From the NCBI GenBank assembly GCA_003755025.1, contig RJVL01000001.1:310001-374000 (forward strand): 64,000 nucleotides of DNA. The letters are read 5' to 3'. The position numbers and the translations under genes are program-made. The notes beneath the pieces were generated by a model that was given only the letters and a program-made list of their open reading frames with translations, made no database searches and was not told where the DNA came from. Source of the stretch: Diaphorobacter nitroreducens. Lineage in GTDB: Bacteria; Pseudomonadota; Gammaproteobacteria; Burkholderiales; Burkholderiaceae_C. Shown one piece after another: positions 27,939 to 39,975 of this stretch (positions within the stretch are counted from its first letter, which is position 1; every line of letters starts with the position of its first letter).

Positions 27939-28574
27939 TCAGTTCGCCACGGTGAAGCGCAGGCCGCGGTGTTTCGCGGACTCTGCTTCATCCACCATGG
28001 CGACCGCGTAGTCCTCCAGCGAGATGTCGCTGGGCCCGCTATCGCCCATGATCACGGCATCGTTCGCGGTCCGGTACTGTCCGGTGCGGGTTCCCGGGTG
28101 GATCATGGGCGGAGGGCTCAGCACCGTCCAATCCACATCCGGTGTTTCGCGCAGCAGTTTCAGGGCTGCTCGGGCACCCTCGGCCGTCGCTTTCCATTGT
28201 TCAGGGAACGACGGTGTGTCGAGCAATTGCACGCCGGGCTCGACCTCCAGACTGCCCGCCCCGCCGACGACCAGCAGGCGGACGCCCGTGGCACGCGCTG
28301 CATCGATGATGGAGTGCATTCCTTTGAGGTAATAGCCATATACGTCGGAGTTGGCATGGCCACTGAATGCGCTGATCACGACGTCGTGCCCACGGAGAAC
28401 CGCTCGCAATTGCTGAGAATCCAGGGCATCTGCGCCCTGAACCTCAAGGCCCTGCGCGGCGGGGAGTCTTGCGGGGTTGGACACGATGGCGGTCACGTGA
28501 TGACCGCGCGAGAGCGCCTCTTGGCGGATGGCGGAGCCGATAAAGCCAGTGGCGCCGATCAGTGCGATACGCAT
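27939..28574 (-). CDS. NAD(P)-binding SDR/NmrA-like protein
   Basis: The 211-residue protein starts MRIALIGATGFIGSAIRQEA, an atypical-SDR Rossmann motif (GATGFIGS), and continues with AIVSNPARL, VISAFSG, VVGGAGSLEV and TVLSPPPMIHPGTRTG. This matches the YwnB/NmrA-like NAD(P)H-binding family often found next to redox-responsive regulators. The ATG at 28574 follows AAGGAACATTCC. It diverges from a LysR regulator across 115 bases, so that regulator is the likely controller. Substrate is unknown; it may be a sensor or reductase for oxidative or electrophile stress. Confidence 0.85.
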   Translation of the reverse strand: MRIALIGATGFIGSAIRQEALSRGHHVTAIVSNPARLPAAQGLEVQGADALDSQQLRAVLRGHDVVISAFSGHANSDVYGYYLKGMHSIIDAARATGVRLLVVGGAGSLEVEPGVQLLDTPSFPEQWKATAEGARAALKLLRETPDVDWTVLSPPPMIHPGTRTGQYRTANDAVIMGDSGPSDISLEDYAVAMVDEAESAKHRGLRFTVAN

Positions 28575-28663
28575 GGAATGTTCCTTTCTTTGACCCGCGG
28601 ATTCGGGATGCGGGGTCAATGATCCTCTTGCCGCATCGTCAGAAAAAGAGGACAAAAAGAACA

Positions 28664-28673
28664 ATACTGGTAT
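28664..28673. promoter_or_regulatory. Candidate LysR operator in the divergent gap
   Basis: ATAC-TG-GTAT is a short inverted repeat 17 bases before the LysR start, midway between two divergent genes; a T-N11-A relation typical of LysR boxes can be drawn across it. Evidence is weak because the arms are short. Confidence 0.35.
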
Positions 28674-28689
28674 CTAATTCGAACCAATC

Positions 28690-29592
28690 ATGCCATCCCC
28701 CGTGGGCGATCTCAACCTGTTGCGCGCTTTCCTGGCCGTCGCCGATGCGCGCAGCTTCACGGCCGCCGCCGAACGTCTGCACATTGCGCGTCCGCAGGTG
28801 AGTCTTCAGATTCGCCGTCTGGAGAACGTGCTGGGCGCGGCCCTGTTCCACCGTACGACGCGCACGGTTACGCTCACCGATGCGGGGCAACGGTTGTTCG
28901 AAGAAAGCGCGCCTCTCATGCAGGGGCTTGAGCAGGTGCTGCAACACGCCGGATCGCGTGGATCGGGTCTGCGTGGCCGCTTGCGTGTCAGTGCGCCTGT
29001 TGAATATGCCGTTCAGGTCATGTCGCCGGTGGTGGCGGAGTTCGCTGTCCGCCATCCCGAGGTCAGTTTGGAACTTGTGGTCAGTGACAAGGTGCAAGAC
29101 CTCGTTGGCGAGGGCATCGACGTGAGCATCCGTGTGGGGTGGTTGCGCAATTCAAGCGCGCGGGTTGCGAAACTGGGGGAATTTGGGCAGGCGGTCCTGG
29201 CGTCACCCGAGTATCTGGCCCGCTGTCCGCGTCCGGAGGCTCCCGAGGACCTGGCGCATCACCGGTGGATCGCGCTGACCTTGCTGCCGGCGCCCCTCAC
29301 ATGGTCATTCACCAACGGGACAAAGGACATCACGGTGCGCATGGCGCCCAAGCTGCGCACCGATTCCGCTGTTGCCTTGCGCGCCTTGCTGCTCAATGGC
29401 GCAGGCGTTTCGGTTGGCAGTTTGCTTCACTTGGAGAGTGACATCCGCAGTGGAGCGCTGGTTCGGCTGCTCCCGGAATGGACATTGCCCAAAGGAGGCG
29501 TCTATGCCGTGTATCCGCCCGGCACAGCCATCGCACCTGCGGCGCGCGCCTTCGTCGAGCTTCTGAAGGGCGAAATGCTCCGGAGGGCTTGA
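28690..29592 (+). CDS. LysR-family transcriptional regulator (AaeR/DmlR-like)
   Basis: The 300-residue product has the LysR winged helix at its N-terminus (LNLLRAFLAVADARSFTAAA, then PQVSLQIRRLENVLGAALFH) and an effector domain with GRLRVSAPVEYAVQVMSPVV and DVSIRVGWLRNSS, typical of the DmlR/AaeR-like group. It diverges from the NAD(P)-binding gene, the expected target. It converges with the DUF4256 gene at its 3' end. The inducer cannot be read from sequence. Confidence 0.93.
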   Translation: MPSPVGDLNLLRAFLAVADARSFTAAAERLHIARPQVSLQIRRLENVLGAALFHRTTRTVTLTDAGQRLFEESAPLMQGLEQVLQHAGSRGSGLRGRLRVSAPVEYAVQVMSPVVAEFAVRHPEVSLELVVSDKVQDLVGEGIDVSIRVGWLRNSSARVAKLGEFGQAVLASPEYLARCPRPEAPEDLAHHRWIALTLLPAPLTWSFTNGTKDITVRMAPKLRTDSAVALRALLLNGAGVSVGSLLHLESDIRSGALVRLLPEWTLPKGGVYAVYPPGTAIAPAARAFVELLKGEMLRRA

Positions 29593-29710
29593 TGCAGGCC
29601 GCAGGCAAGAAGTGGGGGCACTGCGGCAACGCCCGGCAGCGTGGTCAGTAATGCGTGGATCGCCTGGGGTTCGGCCACAGGCGAGGAAGCACGGCGGGTG
29701 GTGGTGCGGC

Positions 29711-30250
29711 CTAGACGCTCAGCGACGTTCTGAATCCTCGCGCTGCGTAGTACGACTCGGCGCCGTTGTGGTACACGAAAACCCGGCCGTAGCGCCTGTC
29801 GCAAAAAAGCGCGCCACCGCGCTCGCGCACGTCTGGCGGGGTCCAAATCCAACTCGAAGTCTTCTGGTCGAAATCCTCTACCTCCTGTAGTGCGCGGTAC
29901 TGCGCCTCTGTCAGCAGGGTGACGCCCATGGCCGCGGCCGCTTCGATGGCGCTGTTCTGCGGCTTGTGCAGCTTGCGGGCATGCAGGGCCTGTGCGTCGT
30001 AGCACAGGCTCCTGCGCCCGCTCGGGCTCTCCGCCGCGCAATCGCAGAAAAGGTAGGTTCCGTCCGCGGCGGCACTGCCGACGACGTCGGGCTCGCCGCC
30101 CGTTGCCTCCATGTCCTGCAGCGCCTTCAGTTTGTTGGCATTCAAGCGTTCATGGACATCGGCCCAGACGACGGTGGGGTGCCGGTGCATGTGGCTCTCG
30201 AACCGCTTTTTCAGCGTCTGGACAAGGACATCACGTTGTGCTGTTTTCAT
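29711..30250 (-). CDS. DUF4256-family protein
   Basis: The 179-residue protein begins MKTAQRDVLVQTLKKRFE, and has WADVHERLNANKLKALQDME, GGEPDVVG, LFCDCAAESPSGRRSLCYD, FDQKTSSWIWTPPDVRERGG and CDRRYGRVFVYHNGAESYY. This pattern is that of DUF4256, a cytosolic family of unknown function. The ATG at 30250 follows AGGAGC, deciding it over an upstream in-frame start. It converges with the LysR gene and lies between two genes of oxidoreductase type. Confidence 0.85.
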   Translation of the reverse strand: MKTAQRDVLVQTLKKRFESHMHRHPTVVWADVHERLNANKLKALQDMEATGGEPDVVGSAAADGTYLFCDCAAESPSGRRSLCYDAQALHARKLHKPQNSAIEAAAAMGVTLLTEAQYRALQEVEDFDQKTSSWIWTPPDVRERGGALFCDRRYGRVFVYHNGAESYYAARGFRTSLSV

Positions 30251-30408
30251 GTCTGCTCCTGGCAACGGCGCCTTCAGCGCCTGGGTGGTGGCTTGTTGCA
30301 TCGTCAGCGGGCCCAAACGACGACGCATGGCATGTCCAGCAGCGACCTTTTTGAGCGCGAGCGCTGTGGGGTGCCAAACCCGAGTAGGCTGGCATAGACG
30401 TCACGGTT

Positions 30409-30489
30409 TCACGCCACCGGGCCGGTGCAGAGGTGGGCAAGCAGCCGTTTCACAACCGCACGGTGTGGGGGTGTCATCGTGTCCTTCAT
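30409..30489 (-). CDS. Possible small ORF with strong ribosome site
   Basis: An ATG at 30489 is preceded by CAAGGAGTTGAC, an ideal ribosome-binding arrangement, and opens a 26-codon frame ending TGPVA. The peptide has no recognised match and the preceding and following gaps hold no other gene. It may be a real small protein, a leader peptide, or the 5' remnant of a lost gene; nothing in the next 150 bases restores a longer frame by a single shift that I could recognise. Confidence 0.3.
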   Translation of the reverse strand: MKDTMTPPHRAVVKRLLAHLCTGPVA

Positions 30490-30686
30490 GTCAACTCCTT
30501 GGTCGGGGGCATGGCCAGGCTGAGGGGCCGTTGAAGCGGTTCTACTCCAGCAACGCTCTGCCTTACAGCGACGCCCGGAGGAAGGCAGGCCCTGCCTCAG
30601 GCCGGAAGTGCCGATAGGATTCTGTTCCGAAACGCATCGGATCGAACCTGTACAACAGGGGCGTGAGCCATTCACAGGAGAACCCC

Positions 30687-31748
30687 ATGACCGTCAAAGC
30701 CTACGGCGCCTACGCGAGCGACCGCCCATTGCAGCCCCTGGAGATCGCACGGCGCGCGCCGGGCGCGCACGACGTGCAGATTGGCATTGCCTATTGCGGT
30801 GTGTGCCATTCCGACCTGCACCAGGTGCGTTCGGAATGGGCGGGCACGCTGTATCCGTGCGTGCCGGGGCATGAAATCGTCGGGCGCGTAGTGGCCGTGG
30901 GCGCGCAGGTGTCGGCGTTCCAGGCGGGCGACCTGGTCGGCGTGGGCTGCATTGTCGACAGCTGCCGGCATTGCCAGGATTGCGACGAAGGGCTGGAGAA
31001 CTATTGCGGCCACATGGTCGGCACCTACAACGGCCCGACCGAGGACGCGCCCGGCCACACGCTGGGCGGATACTCGCAACAGATCGTCGTACATGAGCGC
31101 TATGTGCTGCGGGTGCGCCATCCGCAAGGGCAGTTGGCCGCGGTTGCTCCGCTGCTGTGCGCGGGCATTACCACCTACTCGCCATTGCGCCATTGGAAGG
31201 TGGGTCTGGGGCATCGCGTGGGTGTGGTCGGCATCGGCGGGCTGGGCCACCTGGGCATCAAGCTGGCGCACGCAATGGGGGCGCATGTGGTGGCATTCAC
31301 CACCTCTGAATCCAAGCGCGCTGCGGCGCTCTCGTTAGGTGCGCACGAAGTGGTGGTTTCCCGTCATCCGCAGGAGATGGCCGCGCATGCCAACAGTCTC
31401 GACTTCATACTCAACACGGTGGCGGCGCCGCACGACCTGGATGCCTTCCTTCGCCTGCTGCGGCGCGACGGTGCGATGACGCTGGTGGGTGCGCCGGCGT
31501 CGCCCCATCCGTCGCCCAATGTGTTCAACCTCATCATGAAGCGGCGCACGCTGGCTGGCTCCTTGATCGGCGGCATTCCCGAGACCCAGGAGATGCTCGA
31601 TTTCTGCGCGGAGCATGGCATCGTGGCGGATATCGAGTTGATCCGCGCCGATGAGATCAATACCGCCTATGAACGCATGTTGAAGGGCGACGTGCAATAC
31701 CGCTTCGTCATCGACATCGCCACGCTGGCCGAATCGGCCGGGGCCTAG
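30687..31748 (+). CDS. NAD(P)-dependent zinc alcohol dehydrogenase (YahK/CAD-like)
   Basis: The 353-residue protein is a medium-chain dehydrogenase that should reduce aldehydes. Catalytic zinc ligands C40 (CGVCHSD) and H62 (GHE) and structural zinc cysteines C93, C96, C99 and C107 are in place; the cofactor motif is GIGGLGHLG. The sequence pattern [19 protein letters not shown] is that of the cinnamyl-alcohol-dehydrogenase-like YahK group, broad aldehyde reductases preferring NADPH. The ATG at 30687 follows AGGAGAA. Its stop overlaps the stop of the convergent infA by 4 bases. Confidence 0.94.
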   Translation: MTVKAYGAYASDRPLQPLEIARRAPGAHDVQIGIAYCGVCHSDLHQVRSEWAGTLYPCVPGHEIVGRVVAVGAQVSAFQAGDLVGVGCIVDSCRHCQDCDEGLENYCGHMVGTYNGPTEDAPGHTLGGYSQQIVVHERYVLRVRHPQGQLAAVAPLLCAGITTYSPLRHWKVGLGHRVGVVGIGGLGHLGIKLAHAMGAHVVAFTTSESKRAAALSLGAHEVVVSRHPQEMAAHANSLDFILNTVAAPHDLDAFLRLLRRDGAMTLVGAPASPHPSPNVFNLIMKRRTLAGSLIGGIPETQEMLDFCAEHGIVADIELIRADEINTAYERMLKGDVQYRFVIDIATLAESAGA

Positions 31749-32014
31749 CGGCGATGGGGCGAGGGGCGGCGCGGTGCGCCGCCGGCACGCGGCTCCAGGT
31801 GGCGGAAGGTGATACGGCCCTTGGTGAGGTCGTAGGGGGACATCTCCAGCGACACGGTGTCGCCCGCAAGCACTCGAATGCGGTGCTTGCGCATCTTTCC
31901 GCCCGAATAGGCGATGAGGGTGTGTCCGTTCTCGAGAACTACGCGAAAACGGGAATCCGGCAGCACTTCGTCTACCTTGCCTTGCATTTCAATCAACTGC
32001 TCTTTATTGGACAC
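31745..32014 (-). CDS. infA: Translation initiation factor IF-1 (second-type copy)
   Basis: IF-1 binds the ribosomal A site during initiation. The 89-residue product starts at a GTG preceded by AAAGGAG, and has [40 protein letters not shown] and [14 protein letters not shown], covering the whole S1-like fold. It carries a C-terminal basic, Pro-rich extension (about 17 residues) beyond the usual end. Betaproteobacteria typically have one infA in the ribosomal-protein cluster and a second elsewhere; the isolated position here suggests this is the second copy. It overlaps the alcohol dehydrogenase stop, tail to tail. Confidence 0.93.
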   Translation of the reverse strand: MSNKEQLIEMQGKVDEVLPDSRFRVVLENGHTLIAYSGGKMRKHRIRVLAGDTVSLEMSPYDLTKGRITFRHLEPRAGGAPRRPSPHRR

Positions 32015-32467
32015 GGAACTCCTTTGAGATCGACGGCAAGAGCCAGCATGGGCATGCCCTTGCCTGGGGGCCTGTGAGAGCACAGGCTGCGGAACGCGCC
32101 GGCCGTCCGGCGCGATAGACGAGGTATTGCCCGTCTTTTGCTGCGCTGGCGCGTTGCCACCTGCGGCAGTGAAATGAAGGGCCGTATGCGCGCTGCAGAA
32201 CGCACAGTGCGGCGGATCACCGAGGGAAGGGGTAGGAAGCCGGCGCTTGCCGCTGCGGGGATCTGCTTCCCCGGGCGCGCGTAACGCGGGAAAGGATGGG
32301 AGTTTAGGACGATTACCTAACCCTTGCTGACCAGTGGTGGATTGGCCCTGCTGGCAGGTGCGACATAAGATCGCTAGAGGGATACGCTGCGGTGAAGACG
32401 TTGCCCTACAGGAGCAAGGGACCCGTTGCTCCTATCATCGCGCGGCAATGTTTACTCCACGTCACAC
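32015..32467. other. Long intergenic region between infA and the hybrid kinase
   Basis: No credible gene is present in these 453 bases. A weak promoter candidate for the kinase is TTGGCC at 32342-32347 with TAAGAT at 32366-32371 (spacing 18). A perfect 8-base inverted repeat, AGGAGCAA at 32410-32417 with TTGCTCCT at 32426-32433, lies 34 bases before the kinase start; it would fold in the leader and hides an AGGAG sequence. The rest shows nothing I can name. Confidence 0.5.
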
Positions 32468-35928
<3,461 letters not shown>

Positions 35929-35932
<4 letters not shown>

Positions 35933-36807
35933 GCGTGCGCCAGCGCGAGGACCCACGATATCGGAGCCAACACTTGCCGCACCAACGCAAGACCGCAGAG
36001 ATCGAGCAGCAGCTGCTGATCGAGGCCATTTACCTGCGCTACCACTACGACTTCCGCGGGTATGCGCAGTCGTCGCTCAAGCGCCGGCTCCAGGCCGCGC
36101 TCACGCGGTTCGACTGCGAGACGCTGTCCCAACTGCAGCATCGGCTGCTGCACGAGCGCGGGGTGTTTCCCGCGCTGCTGGACTACCTCACCGTGCAGGT
36201 CAGCGATGTGTTCCGCGACCCGGAGTACTTTCGCGCGCTGCGCGAAAAGGTGGTGCCGCTGTTGCGTACCTACCCCTCGCTCAAGATCTGGGTCGCGGGC
36301 TGCAGCACGGGAGAGGAGGCATATTCGCTCGCCATCCTGCTGCGTGAAGAGGGGTTGTTGGAACGCTCGTTGATTTACGCCACCGACATCAACAGCACGG
36401 CACTGCAGCGTGCCGAGGCGGGCGTATACGACATTGAGCGCGTGCCCGGCTTCACCGAAAACCATGCGCGCTCGGGCGGGCGTTCCTCGCTGTCCGACCA
36501 CTACAGCGCCGCTTATGGCCGCGTGGTGTTCGACAAGAGCCTGCGCCGGCATATCGTTTTCTCCGACCACAGTCTGGCGACCGACAGTGTATTTGCCGAG
36601 GTGCACCTCATCTCCTGCCGCAACGTGCTGATCTACTTCGACCGTACGCTGCAGGACCGCGCCCTGGGCCTGTTCCGCGAGGCGCTGTGCCGGCGTGGAT
36701 TCCTGGGCCTGGGGGCCAAGGAATCCCTGCGCTTTTCCTCGCACGCGCCGGCATTCGAGGACTTCGTGGCGCCCGAGCGCATCTTTCAGAAGAGAGGTGA
36801 CGCATGA
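35929..36807 (+). CDS. cheR: CheR-type protein-glutamate methyltransferase
   Basis: CheR enzymes methylate glutamates on chemoreceptors with SAM. The 292-residue product has an N-terminal helical region (IEAIYLRYHYDFRGYAQSSL, KRRLQAALTRF) and a Rossmann domain with VFRDPEYFRAL, the SAM motif WVAGCSTGEEAYSLAI, TDINSTALQRA and ISCRNVLIYFD. The GTG at 35929 overlaps the kinase stop as GTGA; a TTG about 45 bases downstream, preceded by GGAG, is an alternative start with a more family-like N-terminus. It overlaps cheB by ATGA. There is no chemoreceptor in the window, so its substrate may be distant receptors or the adjacent kinases. Confidence 0.93.
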
Positions 36808-37403
36808 GGCAGGTGGCTTCGCCACGCGTGCGCCTGGACGCCATTGCCATTGGCGGGTCGGCCGGCAGCATCGAAGCGCTGGGCGCGGTGCTGCCCGCGC
36901 TGCCTGCGGGTTTCCATGCGGCCCTGCTGGTCGTGCTGCACCTGCCGCGCGAGCGGCCCAGCCTGCTGTGCAACATCTTCCGCCAGCGCTGCGCCCTGCC
37001 GGTACGCGAGGCCCAGGACAAGGAGCCCGTGGAGCCGGGCACGGTGTATTTCGCGCCGCCTGACTATCATTTGCTGGTGGATTCGGGGCCGAGGCTGTGC
37101 CTGTCCGTGGATGCGCCGCTGAATTTTTCGCGCCCGTCGATCGACGTGTTGTTCGAATCCGCCGCCGATGAATATGGGCCGCGGCTCATGGCCGTGCTCC
37201 TGTCGGGCGCGAACAGTGACGGAGCGCGGGGCTTGCGCGCAGTGCAGGCCGCTGGCGGCGCCACGGTGGTGCAGTCGCCCGACAGCGCTTCGTCCATGGC
37301 CATGCCGCAGGCGGCGCTGGCCCTGATCCAACCCGATCAGGTGCTGCCCCCGGCACGCATCGCCGCGCTGTTGACCACCTTGCATAAGGAGGGACTTTCG
37401 TGA
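36804..37403 (+). CDS. cheB: CheB-type methylesterase, catalytic domain only
   Basis: The 199-residue protein is the CheB esterase domain without the usual receiver domain. The catalytic triad is readable: Ser19 in IGGSAGS, His46 in VLHLPRE and Asp139 in SGANSDGA. Lacking a receiver, its activity would not be switched by phosphorylation of itself. It is translated between CheR (ATGA overlap) and the receiver-kinase gene (GTGA overlap). This stand-alone CheB next to a CheR and hybrid kinases recurs in many proteobacteria as a non-chemotaxis module; its true target is not known. Confidence 0.93.
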   Translation: MRQVASPRVRLDAIAIGGSAGSIEALGAVLPALPAGFHAALLVVLHLPRERPSLLCNIFRQRCALPVREAQDKEPVEPGTVYFAPPDYHLLVDSGPRLCLSVDAPLNFSRPSIDVLFESAADEYGPRLMAVLLSGANSDGARGLRAVQAAGGATVVQSPDSASSMAMPQAALALIQPDQVLPPARIAALLTTLHKEGLS

Positions 37404-38548
37404 TTTTTGCCCCACCGGCTGCACAGGCCGCGAGTCATCGAACCGGCGCGTGCGTGAAATGCCTGATCGTGGATGACGTTCCTGAAAACCTTGTCGCATT
37501 GCAGGCGCTGTTGAAGGATGAGGACGTAGAGATCCTCATGGCCGGCTCCGGCGCCCAGGCGCTGGAACTGCTGCTGGCCCACAACGACGTGGCGCTGGCG
37601 CTGCTGGACGTGCAAATGCCCGAGATGAACGGTTTCGAACTGGCGGAGTTGATCCGCGGCAGCGAGCGCACGCGGCACATCCCGCTGATCTTCATCACCG
37701 CCGGCTCGCGGGACCAGGGCTGGCAGTTCCGCGGCTACGAAAAAGGTGCGGTGGACTTCCTTTACAAACCCGTCGACCCCCACATGCTGGTCAACAAGGC
37801 CCGGGTGTTCTTCGACCTGCAGCGCCAGCGGCATGCGCTGGCACGCGAACTGCAGGAGCGCACCGAGGCGTTGTACATCAACGAGATGTTCATGGCCGTG
37901 CTCAGCCACGATCTGCGCAGCCCGCTCAGCGCCATCATGGCCGTGGCCAGTGCGCTGCAGCGCGCTCCCGAGCCCGCCAAGGTGCAGGCTCTGGCGTGCA
38001 ACGTGCAGCAGGCCGGGCGGCGCATGGGCCGCATGATCGAGGACCTGCTGGATGTGACGCGCGCCCGCCAGCATGGCGGGCTGGCCATCGAGCCTGCACC
38101 CATGGACCTGGGGCCGCAGGCGCAGCGCGTGGTGCAGGAAGTCCGTGCCGGCCACCCCGAGCGCCACCTGCGGCTTGAGCAGCAAGGGGATCTGCGCGGC
38201 GAGTGGGACGAAGAGCGCCTGGGCCAGATGCTGGCGAACCTGCTGGGCAACGCCATGCACCACGGCACGCCCGACCAGCCGGTGGAGTTGTCACTGGACG
38301 GCGCCGCCGCCGATATCGTGGTGCTGCGCGTGAGCAATGGCGGCGGGATTGACGCCGAACTGCTGCCCCGGCTGTTCGCGCCATTTACGGGCCGGCGCAA
38401 CCGGGCCGGTCAACACCAGGGGTTGGGGCTGGGGTTGTTCATCGTGCACCAGATCGTGCAGGCCCATGGCGGGACGATCGACGCCGCCTCGCAGGCGGGG
38501 CGCACCTGCTTCACGGTGACGCTGCCGCGGCGCGCGGTGGCGGCTTGA
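37400..38548 (+). CDS. Receiver-histidine kinase hybrid (REC-HisKA-HATPase)
   Basis: The 382-residue cytosolic protein begins with a receiver domain (CLIVDDVPENLVALQALL, phospho-Asp70 in LDVQMPEMNG, Lys in YKPVDP), followed by a linker helix and a kinase core with His170 in SHDLRSPLSA. The HATPase domain has N-box LLGNAMHHG and GLGLGLFIVHQIV. The reversed order, receiver first, marks it as a kinase regulated by upstream phosphorylation, probably from the hybrid kinase three genes before. The start GTG overlaps the cheB stop. It ends 51 bases before a convergent single-domain receiver gene. Confidence 0.93.
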   Translation: MIFAPPAAQAASHRTGACVKCLIVDDVPENLVALQALLKDEDVEILMAGSGAQALELLLAHNDVALALLDVQMPEMNGFELAELIRGSERTRHIPLIFITAGSRDQGWQFRGYEKGAVDFLYKPVDPHMLVNKARVFFDLQRQRHALARELQERTEALYINEMFMAVLSHDLRSPLSAIMAVASALQRAPEPAKVQALACNVQQAGRRMGRMIEDLLDVTRARQHGGLAIEPAPMDLGPQAQRVVQEVRAGHPERHLRLEQQGDLRGEWDEERLGQMLANLLGNAMHHGTPDQPVELSLDGAAADIVVLRVSNGGGIDAELLPRLFAPFTGRRNRAGQHQGLGLGLFIVHQIVQAHGGTIDAASQAGRTCFTVTLPRRAVAA

Positions 38549-38599
38549 CAGGACGGGGGCGGGGGGATGCCGGGCCTTCAGCGCCGGGCACGTGCCGCC

Positions 38600-39016
38600 T
38601 CAGGCGGGGCTGGCGCTTTGCAGGTGGCTGGCGATCACGTCCAGCAACTCCTCCAGCTCTTCCAGCTCGAACGGCTTGAGCAGGGACCGCACATGCGGGC
38701 CCAGCGTGCCCACCCCGTGCTCCAGCGGATAGCCCGAGCAGAGCACCACCCAGCGCTGGGGGTTGCTTGCCAGCAGGTGGCGGCACAGATCCAGCCCGCT
38801 CATGCCGGGCAGGCTCACGTCGGAAACCACCACGTCGTGCGGCTGGGCCGCATCGCGCTGCAAGGCCTCCTCGGCCGTGGCGCAGGTGACGACGGTGCGG
38901 CCTTCTCCCTCCATCAGCAGGCCGATGGTGTCTCGCAGTTCGCAGTTGTCTTCGACGTAGAGGATGCGCAAGTAAGGTCCTTGGGAAGCGGGCTCTGCCG
39001 CAGGGCAAAAGGGCAT
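38600..39016 (-). CDS. Single-domain response regulator
   Basis: The 138-residue product is one receiver domain: acidic pocket in ILYVEDNCELRD, phospho-Asp66 in VVSDVSLPG, Lys in LLKPFELEEL. No output domain exists, so it should act by protein contact or as a phosphate sink. The ATG at 39016 has no clear ribosome site; a TTG at 38971, which starts exactly at LRILYVEDN, is possible. It faces the receiver-kinase gene tail to tail and is likely a diffusible partner of that system. A repeat copy lies upstream of it. Confidence 0.88.
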   Translation of the reverse strand: MPFCPAAEPASQGPYLRILYVEDNCELRDTIGLLMEGEGRTVVTCATAEEALQRDAAQPHDVVVSDVSLPGMSGLDLCRHLLASNPQRWVVLCSGYPLEHGVGTLGPHVRSLLKPFELEELEELLDVIASHLQSASPA

Positions 39017-39080
39017 TGTGCGGGGAACGTCTTACGCCGGTGTAAGACAATGTGCCGTTCTGCGAAATTATCGTTAAAAA

Positions 39081-39120
39081 TGGCTACAAGAGCCATCCAG
39101 TAAGCGCAAGCAGCTATCAA
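39081..39120. repeat. Dispersed repeat, partial copy between receiver and alkB
   Basis: TGGCTACAAGAGCC, then AAGCGCAAGCAGCTATCAA matches one arm and the AGCAGCTATCAA end of the family. It lies 11 bases beyond the alkB stop. Confidence 0.6.
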
Positions 39121-39130
39121 ACATGTAGCG

Positions 39131-39793
39131 TCAGGTGGCCTTGCGCAGCGTGAGGTTGATGCGGCATTCGCCCGTTGCCGGGTGCTGGCCCGGCGCCACC
39201 GGCAGCACGCCGTGAAAGCGCAGCCGGTCCACCCCGCCCCATACCACCGCGTCGCCATGGCGCAGCGGCACGCGCAAGGCGCGCTCGCCACGTGTGGCGC
39301 CACCCCACAAGAAGGTGGCGGGCAGACCCAGCGAGATGGACACGATGGGCGCTGCCAGGTCCTGCTCGTCGCGGTCTTGGTGCAGCGACAGGCGCGTGCC
39401 GGGGGCGTAGCGGTTGATCAGGCAGGCGTCGGGCACGAAAGCGGCAAAGCCGGCCTCCTGCGCTGCGGCATGTGCCAGCTGCGCGAAGTCCGCCGGCAGG
39501 GCGGGCCAGGGCTTGCCGGTCAGCGGGTCCAGCGCAGCGTAGCGGTAACCGCGCCGGTCGCTCACCCACGACAACGGCCCGCAGCCTGTGGTGGCTACCG
39601 ACATCGCCTTGCCTCCAGGGGTCTGCATGTGGCGCCACGGCGCTTGGCGCACCACCTGTCGCACTTCTTCCAGCAACTGGGGTGCCTGTGCCAGCGCGAA
39701 GCCGCGCAGCAGCACGGCCTGCATGCCCAGCGCCAGCGTGGATGGCTCCGCGGGGTCGTCGGCAAACAGGTCTTCGGAGGGCACAGATGGCAT
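39131..39793 (-). CDS. alkB: DNA oxidative demethylase AlkB
   Basis: AlkB is a Fe(II)/2-oxoglutarate dioxygenase that repairs 1-methyladenine and 3-methylcytosine in DNA. The 220-residue protein aligns by eye along the whole E. coli enzyme: MQTPGGKAMSVATTGCG, DACLINRYAPGTRLSLHQD, VVWGG. The iron ligands are His138, Asp140 and His194, and Arg211/Arg217 bind 2-oxoglutarate (RINLTLR). The ATG at 39793 is preferred over a TTG six codons upstream. It diverges from the acyl-CoA ligase; no ada or alkA neighbour is present, so control may be independent of the Ada response. Confidence 0.96.
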   Translation of the reverse strand: MPSVPSEDLFADDPAEPSTLALGMQAVLLRGFALAQAPQLLEEVRQVVRQAPWRHMQTPGGKAMSVATTGCGPLSWVSDRRGYRYAALDPLTGKPWPALPADFAQLAHAAAQEAGFAAFVPDACLINRYAPGTRLSLHQDRDEQDLAAPIVSISLGLPATFLWGGATRGERALRVPLRHGDAVVWGGVDRLRFHGVLPVAPGQHPATGECRINLTLRKAT

Positions 39794-39975
39794 GCACGTA
39801 GTGTGAGCCAAAAGGGCCCCCAGCGCTTAACCATCCAGCGCAATGTGCTACTGATTAAGGAGCAATCGATTGGTCGGCGCTCATCCCCGCCAGGGATTTC
39901 CCTTGTGTATTTCTGCGACTGTGCGCGCTGCCGGCGCTTGCCTATAGTCGCACCAGGAGACAACGCGACAACCCC

